Assembly: GCA_025738555.1 (NCBI GenBank)
Contig: JAOVFP010000006.1
Coordinates: forward strand, 2,480,001-2,544,000
Direction: 5' to 3'
Length of the DNA: 64,000 nt
Source: Cyathus striatus
Lineage: Eukaryota; Basidiomycota; Agaricomycetes; Agaricales; Nidulariaceae
The notes beneath the pieces were generated by a model. That model saw nothing but the letters and a program-made list of their open reading frames with translations, made no database searches and was not told where the DNA came from. The position numbers were made by a program, and so were the translations under genes. Below, piece by piece: positions 23,301 through 33,699 of the stretch (position 1 is its first letter; each line of letters starts with the position of its first letter).

Positions 23301-24059
23301 TCATCTATGATTTATCTGCACTGTGGAAGTATTTAATATATATAGGTGCTCGCAAAGATTGATATGAAATACTCAAAAACTCGACCATAAATGAGAATAC
23401 TAGTTGCTCACTGTGTGTGACGATGATGAGCGATATATGTACGCGATCAAATGCACCATGGAAAACAGCGCGCGGCACACATTGATCAATTTGATGGAGA
23501 GCGCCGAGCGATATCAAAAAATAGAATCACCATTCAGGGCGTGGGAAATAACGACCGCGAGGCGCAATGGTGAGCGCGCAATAATTTAGTGATCCATAGA
23601 GGTGAGGAAATGTCTGTCATAAACCATACAAATCAAGATAATTTACATTTTCAAGTTACAAGTTAAGTTCCTAAGTTAAGTTCCACTTAAGTGTCAGTCG
23701 AGTTCCGTTCGAGTTACCGGTAACTCGAAAAGTTGACGGCCCATTGCAAGTGGCATGCCGAATAAGGATGGCTACTTGCCAATATCGCTAAAGCGACCTA
23801 GAAATAATTTCAGAAATAGTGATCAATTCAGGGGTATATCAAGCCGTACGAAAGCTTTCACGCGTTTCAAATCTTGGGTATATCTACGGAAGTATAGGGC
23901 CGCTTGACCACAAGCAACACCGTAGAGTCTACAGCCTTCATTAGGCTCTACTTTCGAAAATTGTTTATAACGTATCACTCACGCGAAAGAAAGAGTCCAT
24001 CCGACAAACAAACAAGTGTAATTGAACCTAACCACGGGTATAATGTCTTCGAAATCCAT
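17343..24059 (-). CDS. DUF6534-type multi-pass membrane protein, copy 3, split by a 4.74-kb element
   Basis: Minus strand, start ATG at 24059 (MDFEDIIPVVRFNYTCLFVGW), donor GTGAGT after LSFA. Next exon near 23930-23840 reads LYGVACGQAALYFRRYTQD. The following exon (ETSQSALLVPSLWHYLIVRG, acceptor near 18979) lies beyond a transposon at 19002-23742. Later exons: FFLMRMWQ near 18580, MPDTRLSLGIYLARGR near 17755-17700, then YSNTMLTL joined to LNYRGRHRNVINGTMV with split codon CT|A across the intron ending near 17584. The transposon sits in intron 2 about 20 bp from the acceptor, so splicing would need an intron of about 4.8 kb. Same family as copies 1 and 2; function unknown. Confidence 0.5.
19010..19520. 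repeat. Left subterminal TCGAGTT/AAGTTCC array
   Basis: Dense copies of the word (T)CGAGTTCC or its relaxed form (A)AAGTTCCTCACT, spaced about 15-40 bp over 500 bp. The same words, largely in matching inverted arrangement, recur at the right end of the element (22580-23740). Possible binding sites for a transposase; that is inference. Confidence 0.65.
19535..20130. repeat. 40-bp minisatellite inside the 4.74-kb element
   Basis: About 15 degenerate units of roughly 40 bp with the core CCAGAGGACTTGGAACGAAG followed by CTAGGAGTGTTTAAACTA. Alternate units carry GTTGGATGTGTTTGAACAAT, suggesting an ~80-bp higher-order unit in the middle of the array. Confidence 0.7.
20525..20660. repeat. Dispersed repeat also found inverted near 42420-42560
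   Basis: Two linked units, GTACAAGAGTTGGAACGAGT...CCAACTATAGTAT and GTACAAGGGCTGGGATTGAG...CCAGCCAAAGTAT, match the reverse complement of 42420-42560. There the same pair reads AGTTGGGGTGAGTCCCGAGC and GGCTGGGGTTGAGTCCTGTA. A shared repeat of unknown class. Confidence 0.5.
21650..21805. repeat. Short tandem/inverted TGACTTC-ATAATGA repeats
   Basis: Repeated TCATTATAATGA-like and TGACTTCG(T/C)TATAATGA words in alternating orientation within 150 bp. Probably part of the repeat body of the surrounding element. Confidence 0.4.
21985..22515. repeat. GGCGTGGGAAA interspersed array
   Basis: At least ten copies of (A)GCGGAGGCGTGGGAAA or close variants, mostly followed by TTATGAGC or CATTGAGC, spread irregularly over 530 bp. 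One further copy sits at 23536 (GGGCGTGGGAAATAACG). Confidence 0.6.
22580..22925. repeat. Right subterminal AAGTTCC/CGAGTT array
   Basis: Counterpart of the left array: repeated AAAGTTAAGTTCC, GAGTCGAGTTCCTCAC and GAGTTCCA words over 350 bp, with a last block at 23660-23735 next to the TIR. Confidence 0.6.
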
Positions 24060-24970
24060 GCTGAAGAACGACTTTGAGGAATTGCATAGTACGCGATTGT
24101 CACAATATGAGCGCTGGTGGAGGCACGAAAGTTTTCAAGAACAATATGTCTCGCCACGTTCACTTATAAAAATCATTCACCTTCGGAGTTGTGGCCCTGT
24201 GTTTCCATACAAAAGTATGAATGATAAGCGAATGACGGCGTGTGTGCCGCAGCCCGTGGTCCGTGGTAGAGCTGTCACAGCCAGCCTCCAGCGTACAATC
24301 AAAATTTCAAATATTAATTTATTCGTCTACCGGAGCAAAAGTACCGGGATTATCGATAAGTTAAATACTTAACACTTAAACTTACTTTTATGTACATCTG
24401 TAATGAAGAGTAGTATCCAACATTAACGCATCAGCGACTCTGAATTTCAGCACAAGAAATTGCTTCCTGTGTGGTACCTTCAAATGGATAATGATTACTG
24501 CCCGGAGCCAATTGCGAACACTGTATTTGAGTATACTGCATATGGCTAGTCAAAACATTAATGTTTCCGAGAACCGTAACATACCCTCTCCGCGCAATGT
24601 ATTTTGTACATGGCGATAGATAAGAATTGAATCAGAGAGTTTTAGGTAGCAACAACCAAAATTTCATGTTGCACAAAATTAAGGGTAGTGAAAATAGTGA
24701 ACTGTGACAACAAACTCCGAGAATGAAGCTTGAGGTATCAGTATGACAATATATCAGGAACAATCATCCTTGTGGCTTTTTCTACAAAGTTGACAGGAAA
24801 TTGTCGTTTGAGTTGACAGTTGATTGTTCCCCGTGTCACTTTCGTATCTATACTGTATACATTTCATACCCAGCACACATGATTTCCGTGCTCCAGTTGT
24901 CATTGGTTATTCAGTTTGTCATAAAGTATATGAAATATTAGCTACGAAGTCATCGTTTCAAACAGTTCTG
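24060..24970. other. Upstream flank of DUF6534 copy 3; nothing recognised
   Basis: No gene or element could be supported in this stretch. Confidence 0.3.
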
Positions 24971-26230
24971 TTAAAGCATATTATTTCAAGGGCATGCTTC
25001 AAAGACAGCAGTGAGCTTGGTTAGTTTCAAAAGGACTTTGATGGTGATAGGTTTAAGCATCCCTGTTGGTGCAATGGGTATACCAGTACATTGCTAATGT
25101 TAACGGGGATGATTTAAAAATGGGAAATATGTACAATTTTTATTCAATGCTATAGGTATATATCAACAGTTATGAACATGAATGTTAATTTGAGCATCTA
25201 TTCTTAGATATGTACATGTAACATAAGTACATATATTGCGTAGCTATAATGACATGTTGATACTAAACAGTTTCACAGGGGCCCTCATTGCATAGTAGTA
25301 CATACATAATACCACTCACTATCGAGGGATGCCATCTGATCTCATCAATAAGCTACAAATTTTTTCAACTCTAACACTTTTTCTATCACGTTCATTAGAG
25401 TATTGTACAGCTGATGGAACTGACAATAATAATACATATTGTTTCGAGGGCTAGCTACGAAGACAGCAGTGAGCTGGATGTTAAAAGGACTTTGATACTG
25501 GTAGATTTTGGCGGTCCTGTTGGCACAGCAGTGGGTGTACATTGTTGATGTCAATTAGAAATGGTCTTTATCACTCTATCTAGAATGAGGTATAGAATTT
25601 TTATTCAATGCTATATCCATAAATACATATATTTGTAGCCACAATAACATGCTGATGTTTAGTTGTTTTGTACACCCCTCTTCGCATAACGGTAATATTC
25701 TTAGCGCCTTGAAGAGATAACGAAATTGCGTCCAACTAAGCTAAGCAGTTCAAACATTCCTGTTACCGCGGTATTGCTAATAGATAAAGAGTCGGACCGC
25801 AGCCAGTTCTGTATCAAAAGGACTCTGATGGTGATCGACTTAGACGTCCCGTTGGCATACTGGTGTACATATTTCAATGTTGATAAGTAGGAATGTTGTA
25901 AATTTCTAGTTTCGATGCAATTTTTTTATTCAACAGTGGCACTGCATCTATTTAAAAATACGAACATGAACGTGAATTTGAATTGTCGAAGAGTCGGACA
26001 ATATCCACTGGTTCTGTATCGAACGGACCAAGAAAGGACATAAATATTATATTCAAGCCCTATTGGCATAATGGCGTGCATTGTCAAGGGGACTTCCTAG
26101 GAGGCGCCATTATGGCGTCTCCTCGGAAGTCCCCTATTCAACGCTATATTCATTTAAAGTTATAAACACGAACACGAAAGTATTCTTAGATACGTACTAT
26201 TTTACCTATAACATGCTTAGTTAAAAATGA
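24970..26230 (+). repeat. Four degenerate ~300-bp repeat units
   Basis: Units near 24970, 25440, 25790 and 25985 each run: CAGTTCTGTATC-like, AAAGGACTTTGATGGTGATAG, CC(T/G)GTTGGCATAATGG(T/C)GTACATTG, then TTTTTATTCAA(T/C)GCTATA and AACATGAATGTTAATTTGA. A fifth unit lies at 48510-48690 and a partial one at 50085-50190. A dispersed noncoding repeat family partly in tandem here. Confidence 0.5.
26088..26134. repeat. 47-nt near-perfect hairpin
   Basis: A 22-nt arm GGGGACTTCCTAGGAGGCGC(CA) pairs with 26113-26134 with two mismatches and a 3-nt loop. It sits inside the fourth unit of the degenerate repeat array; the related unit near 48620 has no such hairpin, so it looks inserted. Confidence 0.6.
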
Positions 26231-26883
26231 TTTTCAACTGCCCACCTTACATAGCGGTAAACATCGTTGATGCTTTGGGGAATAGTCGGAGACAAATAAA
26301 GTTTTGTAACGGATTTTTTTTCAATTTCAGCATTGTTGGTCGTTCTAGAGCTGATGAAGCTCACCATGATACCAATGCAAGTGTCAAGATGTTGATACTG
26401 AAATGTTTAATGTCCTGTTGACATAACGGTATCCGCGCTCGTAATGTCAATGGCAATTACTGTTTGTAATCTTTTTCAACACCGCAACTCATCAAAATGT
26501 CAACATAAATTCGAAGATGCTGTCAACGTCAACTGAATGTCGTCGCTGTCGCAGACGATGACGAGAAAGGCGATCACATGTGCATCAATTGCGCGCGGCA
26601 ACCCCCGCCATGCAGGATAGATTCCAAAAAGGCAACGGGAAGGTTGAATCTTTTTCGCCTGCCTCGCCCACCCCGACGACGGCATCTCTCTTGGTTTGTC
26701 TCATTCTCATAGACTTTGGCCAAGGGGGTACTGTGTACCTCTCACTCTTTCACTTTAAATCTGTGCCACATGAATAGGAACGCGTCGCAAGACGTGCGAC
26801 GTTGCCTACTTGATATGCCCTAACTGGATTTACATGCCCCTAGAAGGCTAGAAGGCTAGATAACCTTTTCTTACACATCCATC

Positions 26884-29070
26884 ATGCCCCCTGCAGCACC
26901 AAAAACACCCACTCTATCGAGCAGTTCGTCGCGCAACTCATTCGCTGCGCCTTCTGTTCCTCCAAGTACGTCCTCTTTCCTCCCGCACGCTGCACGACGG
27001 AGCATTAGTACGACTACATCGCCGTATACACCTTATGCGCCTCTATCAGGTATCCCCGTCGCTGCGTCTCCTCCCCACCGACTCCCCAGGGGGGATTCAA
27101 GGGCCTCCGTTCCTTTTGCCTTTTGCCAAACATGCCACTACCCCCTCGCAGTCGTAGGGTACAAGCAATGCAGTGGGAGGGGCACCAGTTACACCAGCCG
27201 AAGGGGGAGGATTCGGATTCGGCAGTGTCATGCGGTCGATGCAGGAGGACCGCGAGAAGGAAAAGGAGAGGGAGAGCGAGGGAAAGGGAGAGGGAGTTAC
27301 CTGTCTCCCTTTCGCAGCATTTACCAAAACCGCAACCACAACCCCTACACAACGCCCACAACATAATACTCAACTTACAGATATCCCACCCTCCTACTCA
27401 CAATCACAATCACGCAAATCACACCAACGACCATCTTCCATCTTCACCCTCCCCTCCCCAGATCTCCTCGCCCACCTCGACCTCTCAAGTACGCAAATTT
27501 CAGCGCAGGTCCTTTCAGCACTCGGATCGTCGCCTTCGGGATCCGTAGGTGCATGGGGTGAAGTTGTCGTTATTGATGATTTTGATTCTGGTGAAGGGGT
27601 AGTTGATGAGGAGGGGAGACTGCTTAATGCCGATGATGGAGATGATACGGTTGTGAGACGAAAAGTGGGGGATCCGGGGCTGGAGAGATTACTTGGTGTT
27701 GGTTCCGATAGTGCGCGGAGGAGAAGTGGTGGGTCTACTGCTACGACTACTTCGACTTCGAGGGATACGACGGCTGGGAGAGGGTTGCCTACTCCCCCTT
27801 CAACTGGGAGTAGCAGTTCGATTGTTCCTATGAATGCCAGGCCGACTTCCAGTGGGAGCACGAGTACGCTCGCGTCAAACTCGAATATAAACATGAACAC
27901 GCCAACTGCAGCTTCGCATAGCAGAACCTCATCTGCTGCATCATCTAAACCTTCCTTTCTCCCCCGTCTCAAGCAATCTTCGACATCGCCTTCGTCACCG
28001 CCTTTTCCGCCGCGTACACCGTCGTCTGCGGGGTCGTCGAAGACTCAGTTTGGGATGCATTCTCCTGTTAGGGGATGGTTTCCGAGTTCTTCGAAGGAAC
28101 AGGTGCATTCTCCTACGCGGGGATCGTTCCTTCTCCGTCGAGGGAGAGAGCATATTCAACGAGCCAATCATCATCTGGAACACCAATTCAGACACTCGCA
28201 TCCCCATCCACCCCCACCGCAGCATTCTCACTCACATCCTCAACCACAACACACTCTCAACATCCACATCCACCACCCCCTCCTAACTCGGCTCCTCTAC
28301 CACGATCACAAACGTACACACCACAAGCATCACCATCACGGACGATTCTGATACATAGCGGCGAGACGCCGTTCAGGTCGCCTATTTCCGCTGTTTGGGA
28401 GGGCGAGAAGAGGTTAGGACTTAGATCTGATGGTGTGGGCCCTATGATCAAGTTGGAGAGTAGTACGCCTGTTAAACCTTGGAAAGGCGATCGGTGGTCT
28501 ACGTCGCCTGAGAGAGGGGATCGGAGGCTTTTAGGCAGGGAGGGAGATAGGGAGTCGGGGAGGGAGAAGGAGAGGTTGTCAGTAGATACGAGTACGTCCC
28601 AACGTACTTCGATCGGGGAGACCTCCCCTTCGAGGGTGTATTCACCCTCTCCACTTGCCGCTGCGCGATTGAGGAAGAGGAGTATGAGTGTGCAGGAGCG
28701 TAGGGAGCTCGGTGGGATTGGACTAGGACCGAGGCCGGGGAGCAGTCTTAGTGCGAGGGGGGAGGGGAGTGCGCTAAGTCGTGGTGATAGTCTTCGGGAT
28801 GGTCGGCTTTATGAACGGAGTTTGGGGGAACGGGATAGGGATGGGGAAAGGACGCCGGTGCTTAAGAGACTGGAGTGGTTGGGTCCTCGGACGGCCAAGG
28901 CTTTTCGTGCTGCTGGATTATGTTGCGTTGTCAAGCCGGATTGTATATGGCATTACCTTTGTCGCTGCCATTCTCAATTGCAGTTCGTCGAAGATCGAGT
29001 TGGATTGTCGAGACAAGACATTCGTTCGTCCCTTTCAGCCATTGAGAGGTGTATCCCGGTTTTTCTTTGA
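26884..29070 (+). pseudogene. Decayed copy of the Ser-rich coiled-coil gene
   Basis: Starts with the same MPPAAPKTPT as the intact gene at 50833 but loses frame near 27072 (one base missing in CTCCTCCCCACC) and again in a shortened T run near 27113. Relative to the intact copy, sequence equivalent to 51259-51974 is missing at 27303, removing the end of exon 1, the intron and the start of exon 2. A further frame change follows near 28125, where the HSPARGSFPS repeats are shortened. At 28915, after AKAFRAAGL, the sequence jumps to what is 55990 in the other copy, so the coiled coil and acidic C-terminal third are gone. Long open pieces survive (for example 27173-28351), but the original protein cannot be made. 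Confidence 0.8.
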
Positions 29071-30636
29071 TCAGACGAAGATGCTACCAGTACTCGGAAG
29101 GAATGTAGCTAAATGTGACTTATAGATGGAAGTTATATATGCGTTATCGACATACGATGAACACTATTCTTTCAAGACTGCTAACTGTGTTTCGGAGCAG
29201 ACGTCCATAACCCTTGCGAGCATCCAAGCCCCAATACTCCGCTGCTTGCTATTCTAACCTCCAACGACCCTTCCGTTAAACTTCCGACATCTTTCTACGC
29301 TCCAATATGACCACTCCCCGATCTCAATCGCTCTCCACATTCTCGGCTACTGCTGCCACGTCAAGCTGTCTCGCACCCCGCATCGCACCCGCCTTCACCA
29401 CTGTTTTAGAGAGTCGGTTAATCGTCATTGAATGTTAAGGCTGAAGATGAGTACGTGGTTCGTCTTTCCCTTCTAGACATCGTTATGCTTACTGCGTCCA
29501 TTTCTCAAGGGTACTCACTGCTGTGGCTCGTAGTACCCTTTAATAAGGTCGTCATAAGACCACGCACTGGAATGGCTCTTCATCTTCATACGCCTCAGAC
29601 ACGCATCGGACATGCAGCCTATACGATGATACTGCTTATTCCTATAGCGGCGACAAGCGTTTGTAGGGTGCTAGCCGCCTTCGTCGTACTCTCCGTCCCC
29701 GAAGAGGATAGTTTCTGCCTATCTGCACTCCCACCCTTCGACTGCAATCGTTCGTCAATAGCCTCCTCCGCTGCCTCTATTTACTTGTCAGATACACCAG
29801 CTGCAACTCCCTTGTTCTCAGTCTCGCAGATACTACCCTCCCAAATCGCCGTAACAGGTGTTCAAAGGGTGATAGTTACGCTCGCCGCCGACGTGTTACG
29901 TCAAGGATCACCATCTCTCTCATCTAGTGCGGTGTGGTCACTTTTCCTTCTTTCGAGGTTCTTTCATCTGATTTTTATATACCAAGGGCATGGATGAGAT
30001 CGTTGCTACACTGTTCGCTTCTGAAGTTGTTTCTGTCCTTCCGTGTGATTTCATCACACTGGCAGCTACGCCTATTTTGTCGCTTCGATCACATATAAAC
30101 TTACATGTGAGAAGTGCTCAACGAATCCGACCATAGAAGATGCTAAAGACGATGGAGACTGGGTATATCAAGAGGTTATCAATGGAAGTAGGACTAACTT
30201 GGGATGAACATAGGAATAGTTCTGATGCATAGGAATCTACGGCGTCTGATGTGTCAGGAAATCGGAGTATTTGTTCGAATCACGTTGGCAGATGTGCTCC
30301 CTCCGCAGCCAGTATTTAAATAGAGAATTCATCCCCGGACAACGGTGTATATAGACGAACGATTGAAAATCAGCGAGTAGTGAGAAAGTTGTGTTATTAT
30401 TTGCTATGCGACAGTGCGTATGCAACGTTGTAGCTAAGACACTCGGAGGTGATCAAGTATTTTTAGGTTATTAAAGCATATCTATGACAGTTGTGGAGGT
30501 ATCGAAATCCAATTACACAGATAAATCAGAGTTTGATATTGCCAGGTGACAGGCATTGCCCCCTGCACTCGAAATATAAGTACCGGAGAGACATTGATGC
30601 TATCCGAATGCCCACCATCCACTACCTTTCGCTGAC
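29071..30636. other. Duplicated spacer upstream of the left NLR gene
   Basis: Collinear with about 56130-57676 in the right copy with many substitutions and small indels. Open frames (29428-29997) are not conserved between copies, which argues against coding. CpG is frequent here, unlike the gene that follows. Confidence 0.5.
30309..30350 (+). promoter_or_regulatory. Candidate core promoter of the left NLR gene
   Basis: GTATTTAAATAGAG followed by GGTGTATATAGACGAACGATTG is preserved in the right copy (57338-57400) although the two flanks differ at many sites. It lies about 290-330 bp before the start codon. TATA-like function is inference. Confidence 0.3.
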
Positions 30637-33600
30637 ATGGCCTCCAGAATATTTCCGAACGCAAGAAACTTTACGGTTAATCAACCAAATATGATTGATA
30701 AATCAAACAACTATGTCATTTCACAGGTCAATTAACTTGTTGCATTTATAGACCATCAGCCATATAATAACATATTGTAGGTTAATATTGTCAATAACAT
30801 GAAAGATGGGTGCTTGTCACCAGTCACACATGCAGCTCCATCAACAAGCCAGATGTTTACAGGACAGGAACAATATCTTGAAACACTGAAGAAACATTTT
30901 AAGTCTGAAAATACAAATAATTTAGCAAGAAGGTACTTTCTTCTCCATGGAATGGGAGGAATTGGGAAGACCCAAATATGTCTAAAGTTCATGGATGAAA
31001 TGGATGAATAGTATGTGATATAAGTTTATAACCAAATATGATACTTATCCCTGTTTAGTTTTGAATACAAATTTTGGATTGATACCACTTCAGAAGAGAG
31101 TGTTGTACAAAGCCTTATGGATGTTTACAAGATGCATTTAATTGATTATTCAACAGATTTCTCTTCAGCTATGGTTTTATATTGGATATCAAGTCTGAAG
31201 TGCAGATGGTTGATGATTTTTGACAATGCTGATGGATCTCCAAAGATTGTGGAAAGTTTTCTTCCACCTGGGAGTAGGGGAAACATTCTGATCACAAGTC
31301 GAAATCATGAGCTGAGGAGAATAACAGCAACTGAAAACTCAATGGAAGTTACTGAGATGAGTCAAGAAACTGCTGTACAGCTGCTTCTCAAAGCAAGTGG
31401 ACTATTTGAGCAAGCAGATGAATATCAAAATATAGCAAATAAAATAGTATCAGAACTTTATGGTCTTCCATTGGCTATTGATCAAGCTGGGGCCTTTATT
31501 ATGTCTGAAGGCTGTGATATTTCTGAATTTTTGGAAATATACAAAATGCAGAGAGTGAATTTAATGAACAACAAAACATTTTGTGGTGCATCAAAATATG
31601 ATAAGACTATTTATGGAACCTGGGAAATCTCTTATCAGAAGATAGTTGAAATGTCTAATGATAATAGATATGATACAGCATATGCAGCTAAATATGCACT
31701 TGTTCTGATAAATCTTTGTGCCTTTTTACACCATAAAAACATTCCTCATATATTATTTCAAAGGGCTGCTGAAAATTATAATAAAAATATAGATCAAGAT
31801 TTGTTCAATATTGACCAAAAAAAAGAATGGAATAATAAAGTATTTACAAAGGCATCTGGAATGCTCTTTTCATATGCTTTAATAAAAATACATTTAAAAG
31901 CCAAATGTCACAGTCTTCATCCACTAGTTCAACATTGGTGTCAAGATAGATTAACTATAGAAGACAAAGAGATGTGGATTTTCAATGTTATTGAAATACT
32001 AGCAACTTCAATAAAAAATGATCAAACCATGGAAGAATATACATATAATCAAGCAATTGTAATTCATATTCTAAAAATTGTATCATATGAAGATGAATTA
32101 TACAGGTGTAAAAACTACAAACTACTATGGAATTTGGCAACTGTACTAAGAAGAACAGGAATGATTGAAAAAGAATCAGTTATACAAGAAATAATTGTAA
32201 AAATTACTAAGCAAACTCTTAGTGAAGAACACCCAAACACACTGGGGTGTATTGGCAATCTTGCAATTGCATACAAGGAGCTTGGAAAATTGAAAGAAGC
32301 AGAAAAGCTGGAAGTGCAAGTACTGGAAATGAGGACCAGAATTCTTGGAAAAGAGCACCTAGACACCCTGAGGAGTATGAGCAATCTTGCAAGTACATAC
32401 AGTGAGCTTGGAAAATGGAAAGAAGCAGAAGGATTGAAAGCACAAGTACTGGAAATGAGAACCAGAATTGTTGGAAAAGAGCACCCAGACACCCTCAGGA
32501 GTATGGGCAATCTTGCAAATACATACAGGGAACTTGGAAAGTGGAAAGAAACAGAAGAGTTACAAGTGCAAGTACTGGAAATCAGAATCAGAATTCTTGG
32601 AAAAGAGCACCCAGATACCCTCAGGAGTATGGGCAATCTTGCCAATACATACAGTGATCTTGGAAAATGGAAAGAAGCAGAAGAGTTGCAAGTGCAAGTA
32701 CTGGAGATGAGAACCAGAATTGTTGGAAAAGAGCACCCAGACACCCTGATAGGTATGGGCAATCTTGCAGACACATACAGGGAGCTTGGAAAATGGAAAG
32801 AAGCAGAAGAATTGGAAATGAAAGTACTGGAAATGAGAACCAGAATTGTTGGAAAAGAGCACCCAGACACCCTCAGGAGTATGGGCAATCTTGCCAATAC
32901 ATACAGGGAGCTTGGAAAATGGAAAGAAGCAGAAGAGTTAGGAGTGCAAGTATTGGAAAAGAGAACCAGAATTCTTGGTGAAGATCATCCAAGCACACTT
33001 CTAAGTATGGTCAATCTTTCTTGCATTTATCATCTCCTTCAAAAAGTAAATGAGGCTGAAGTATTACAAAAATCAGTTTTAAATAAACAAAATAAACAAC
33101 TTGGATATGAGCACCCATACACTCTTAAAACTATGACTTATCTAGCAAAAACATACTGCAGTCTTCATAAATTTACTGAAGCAGAAAGTATTGGAATGCA
33201 GGTTTTTGAAATGCAGAAAAAAATTCTTGGTGAATGGCATCCTGACACTCTTCAAAGTATGAACAATCTGGCAAGAACATACTCTTGCCTTCAAAAATTG
33301 AAGGAAGCAAGGGAGTTGGAAATAAGTACTTTATATCTAAGAACTGAAACACTGGGTGAGAAGCATCCCAGAACTCTTGAAAGTATGAGTAACTTATCAG
33401 ATACATACCTGAAAGAGAGAAGTTGGGAGAAGGCTGAAACACTGCAGGAAAAAGCCTTTCAAATCACATCTAAAGCCTTTGGAGATAAACATATATTAAC
33501 ATTAACAGCTTTGTATAAGCTGGGATGCACATATTGGCACACTAACAAACTTGAAGAGGCAGAGAAGTTGATGCAAGCAGTTGTGGAGGGAAGAAAGCAA

Positions 33601-33699
33601 GCTCATGAAACTGATGATCCACGCATGCTAGAATGTGTTGAAGCATTATGGCAAATACAAAATGAAATTAATGAAAGGAATAGCAGGCAGAAGACATAA
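30637..33699 (+). CDS. NLR-like STAND protein: NB-ARC + 11 TPR (kinesin-light-chain type), 986 aa
   Basis: Exons 30637-30726, 30781-31010 and 31059-33699 join in frame (2961 nt); introns of 54 and 48 nt, GT-AG, identical in position to those of the right copy. The start adds a short segment MASRIFPNARNFTVNQPNMI before the NTPase. NB-ARC signs: GMGGIGKTQ (Walker A, residues 87-95), CRWLMIFDNAD (Walker B, about 155-165), GNILITSRN (sensor), YGLPLAIDQAGAF (GLPL). A winged-helix-like region with HSLHPLVQHWC follows. Residues about 530-990 are eleven 42-residue repeats of the form EHPDTLRSMGNLANTYRELG, typical of kinesin-light-chain TPRs. No classical N-terminal effector domain is present. The protein ends RNSRQKT because of a one-base difference from the right copy. 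Likely an intracellular sensor ATPase of the fungal NLR group; ligand and outcome unknown. Confidence 0.85.
32227..33612 (+). repeat. Eleven 126-bp TPR-coding repeats
   Basis: Units 2-6 are nearly identical in DNA, differing at a few codons such as GGAAAATGG/GGAAAATTG (Trp or Leu in ELGKxKEAEE) and the residues after the first helix; units 7-11 are diverged. The gene's right-hand duplicate has twelve units with its own preferred variants. Confidence 0.85.

Larger units (their letters stand above)
19002..23742. mobile_element. 4741-bp TIR element with 9-bp target duplication and no transposase
   Basis: ATTGCAAGT occurs on both sides (18993-19001 and 23743-23751). The ends are inverted repeats: GGGCTGCTAACTTTTCGAGTT at the left and, reverse-complemented, GGGCCGTCAACTTTTCGAGTT at the right, 19 of the first 23 positions alike. 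A 9-bp duplication suits Mutator-like elements best, but no transposase was found; the longest open frames are about 60-120 codons with no recognisable motif. The body consists of several repeat arrays listed separately. It lies in an intron of DUF6534 copy 3. Confidence 0.75.

Noticed and set aside
26884..27366. Reading the left coiled-coil gene as an intact 160-codon gene
   Set aside because: Comparison with the sister shows two one-base losses within 50 bp that shift the frame; the C-terminal part of this reading has no counterpart.
29428..29997. 189-codon open frame upstream of the left NLR gene
   Set aside because: The collinear region of the right copy (56490-57000) breaks the frame with several indels, so it is unlikely to be coding.
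32115..32897. 260-codon open frame on the minus strand across the left TPR array
   Set aside because: It is the antisense of the 126-bp repeats; periodic codon use keeps that frame open. The same artefact (59179-60078) occurs in the right copy. The sense strand has clear NB-ARC/TPR homology.
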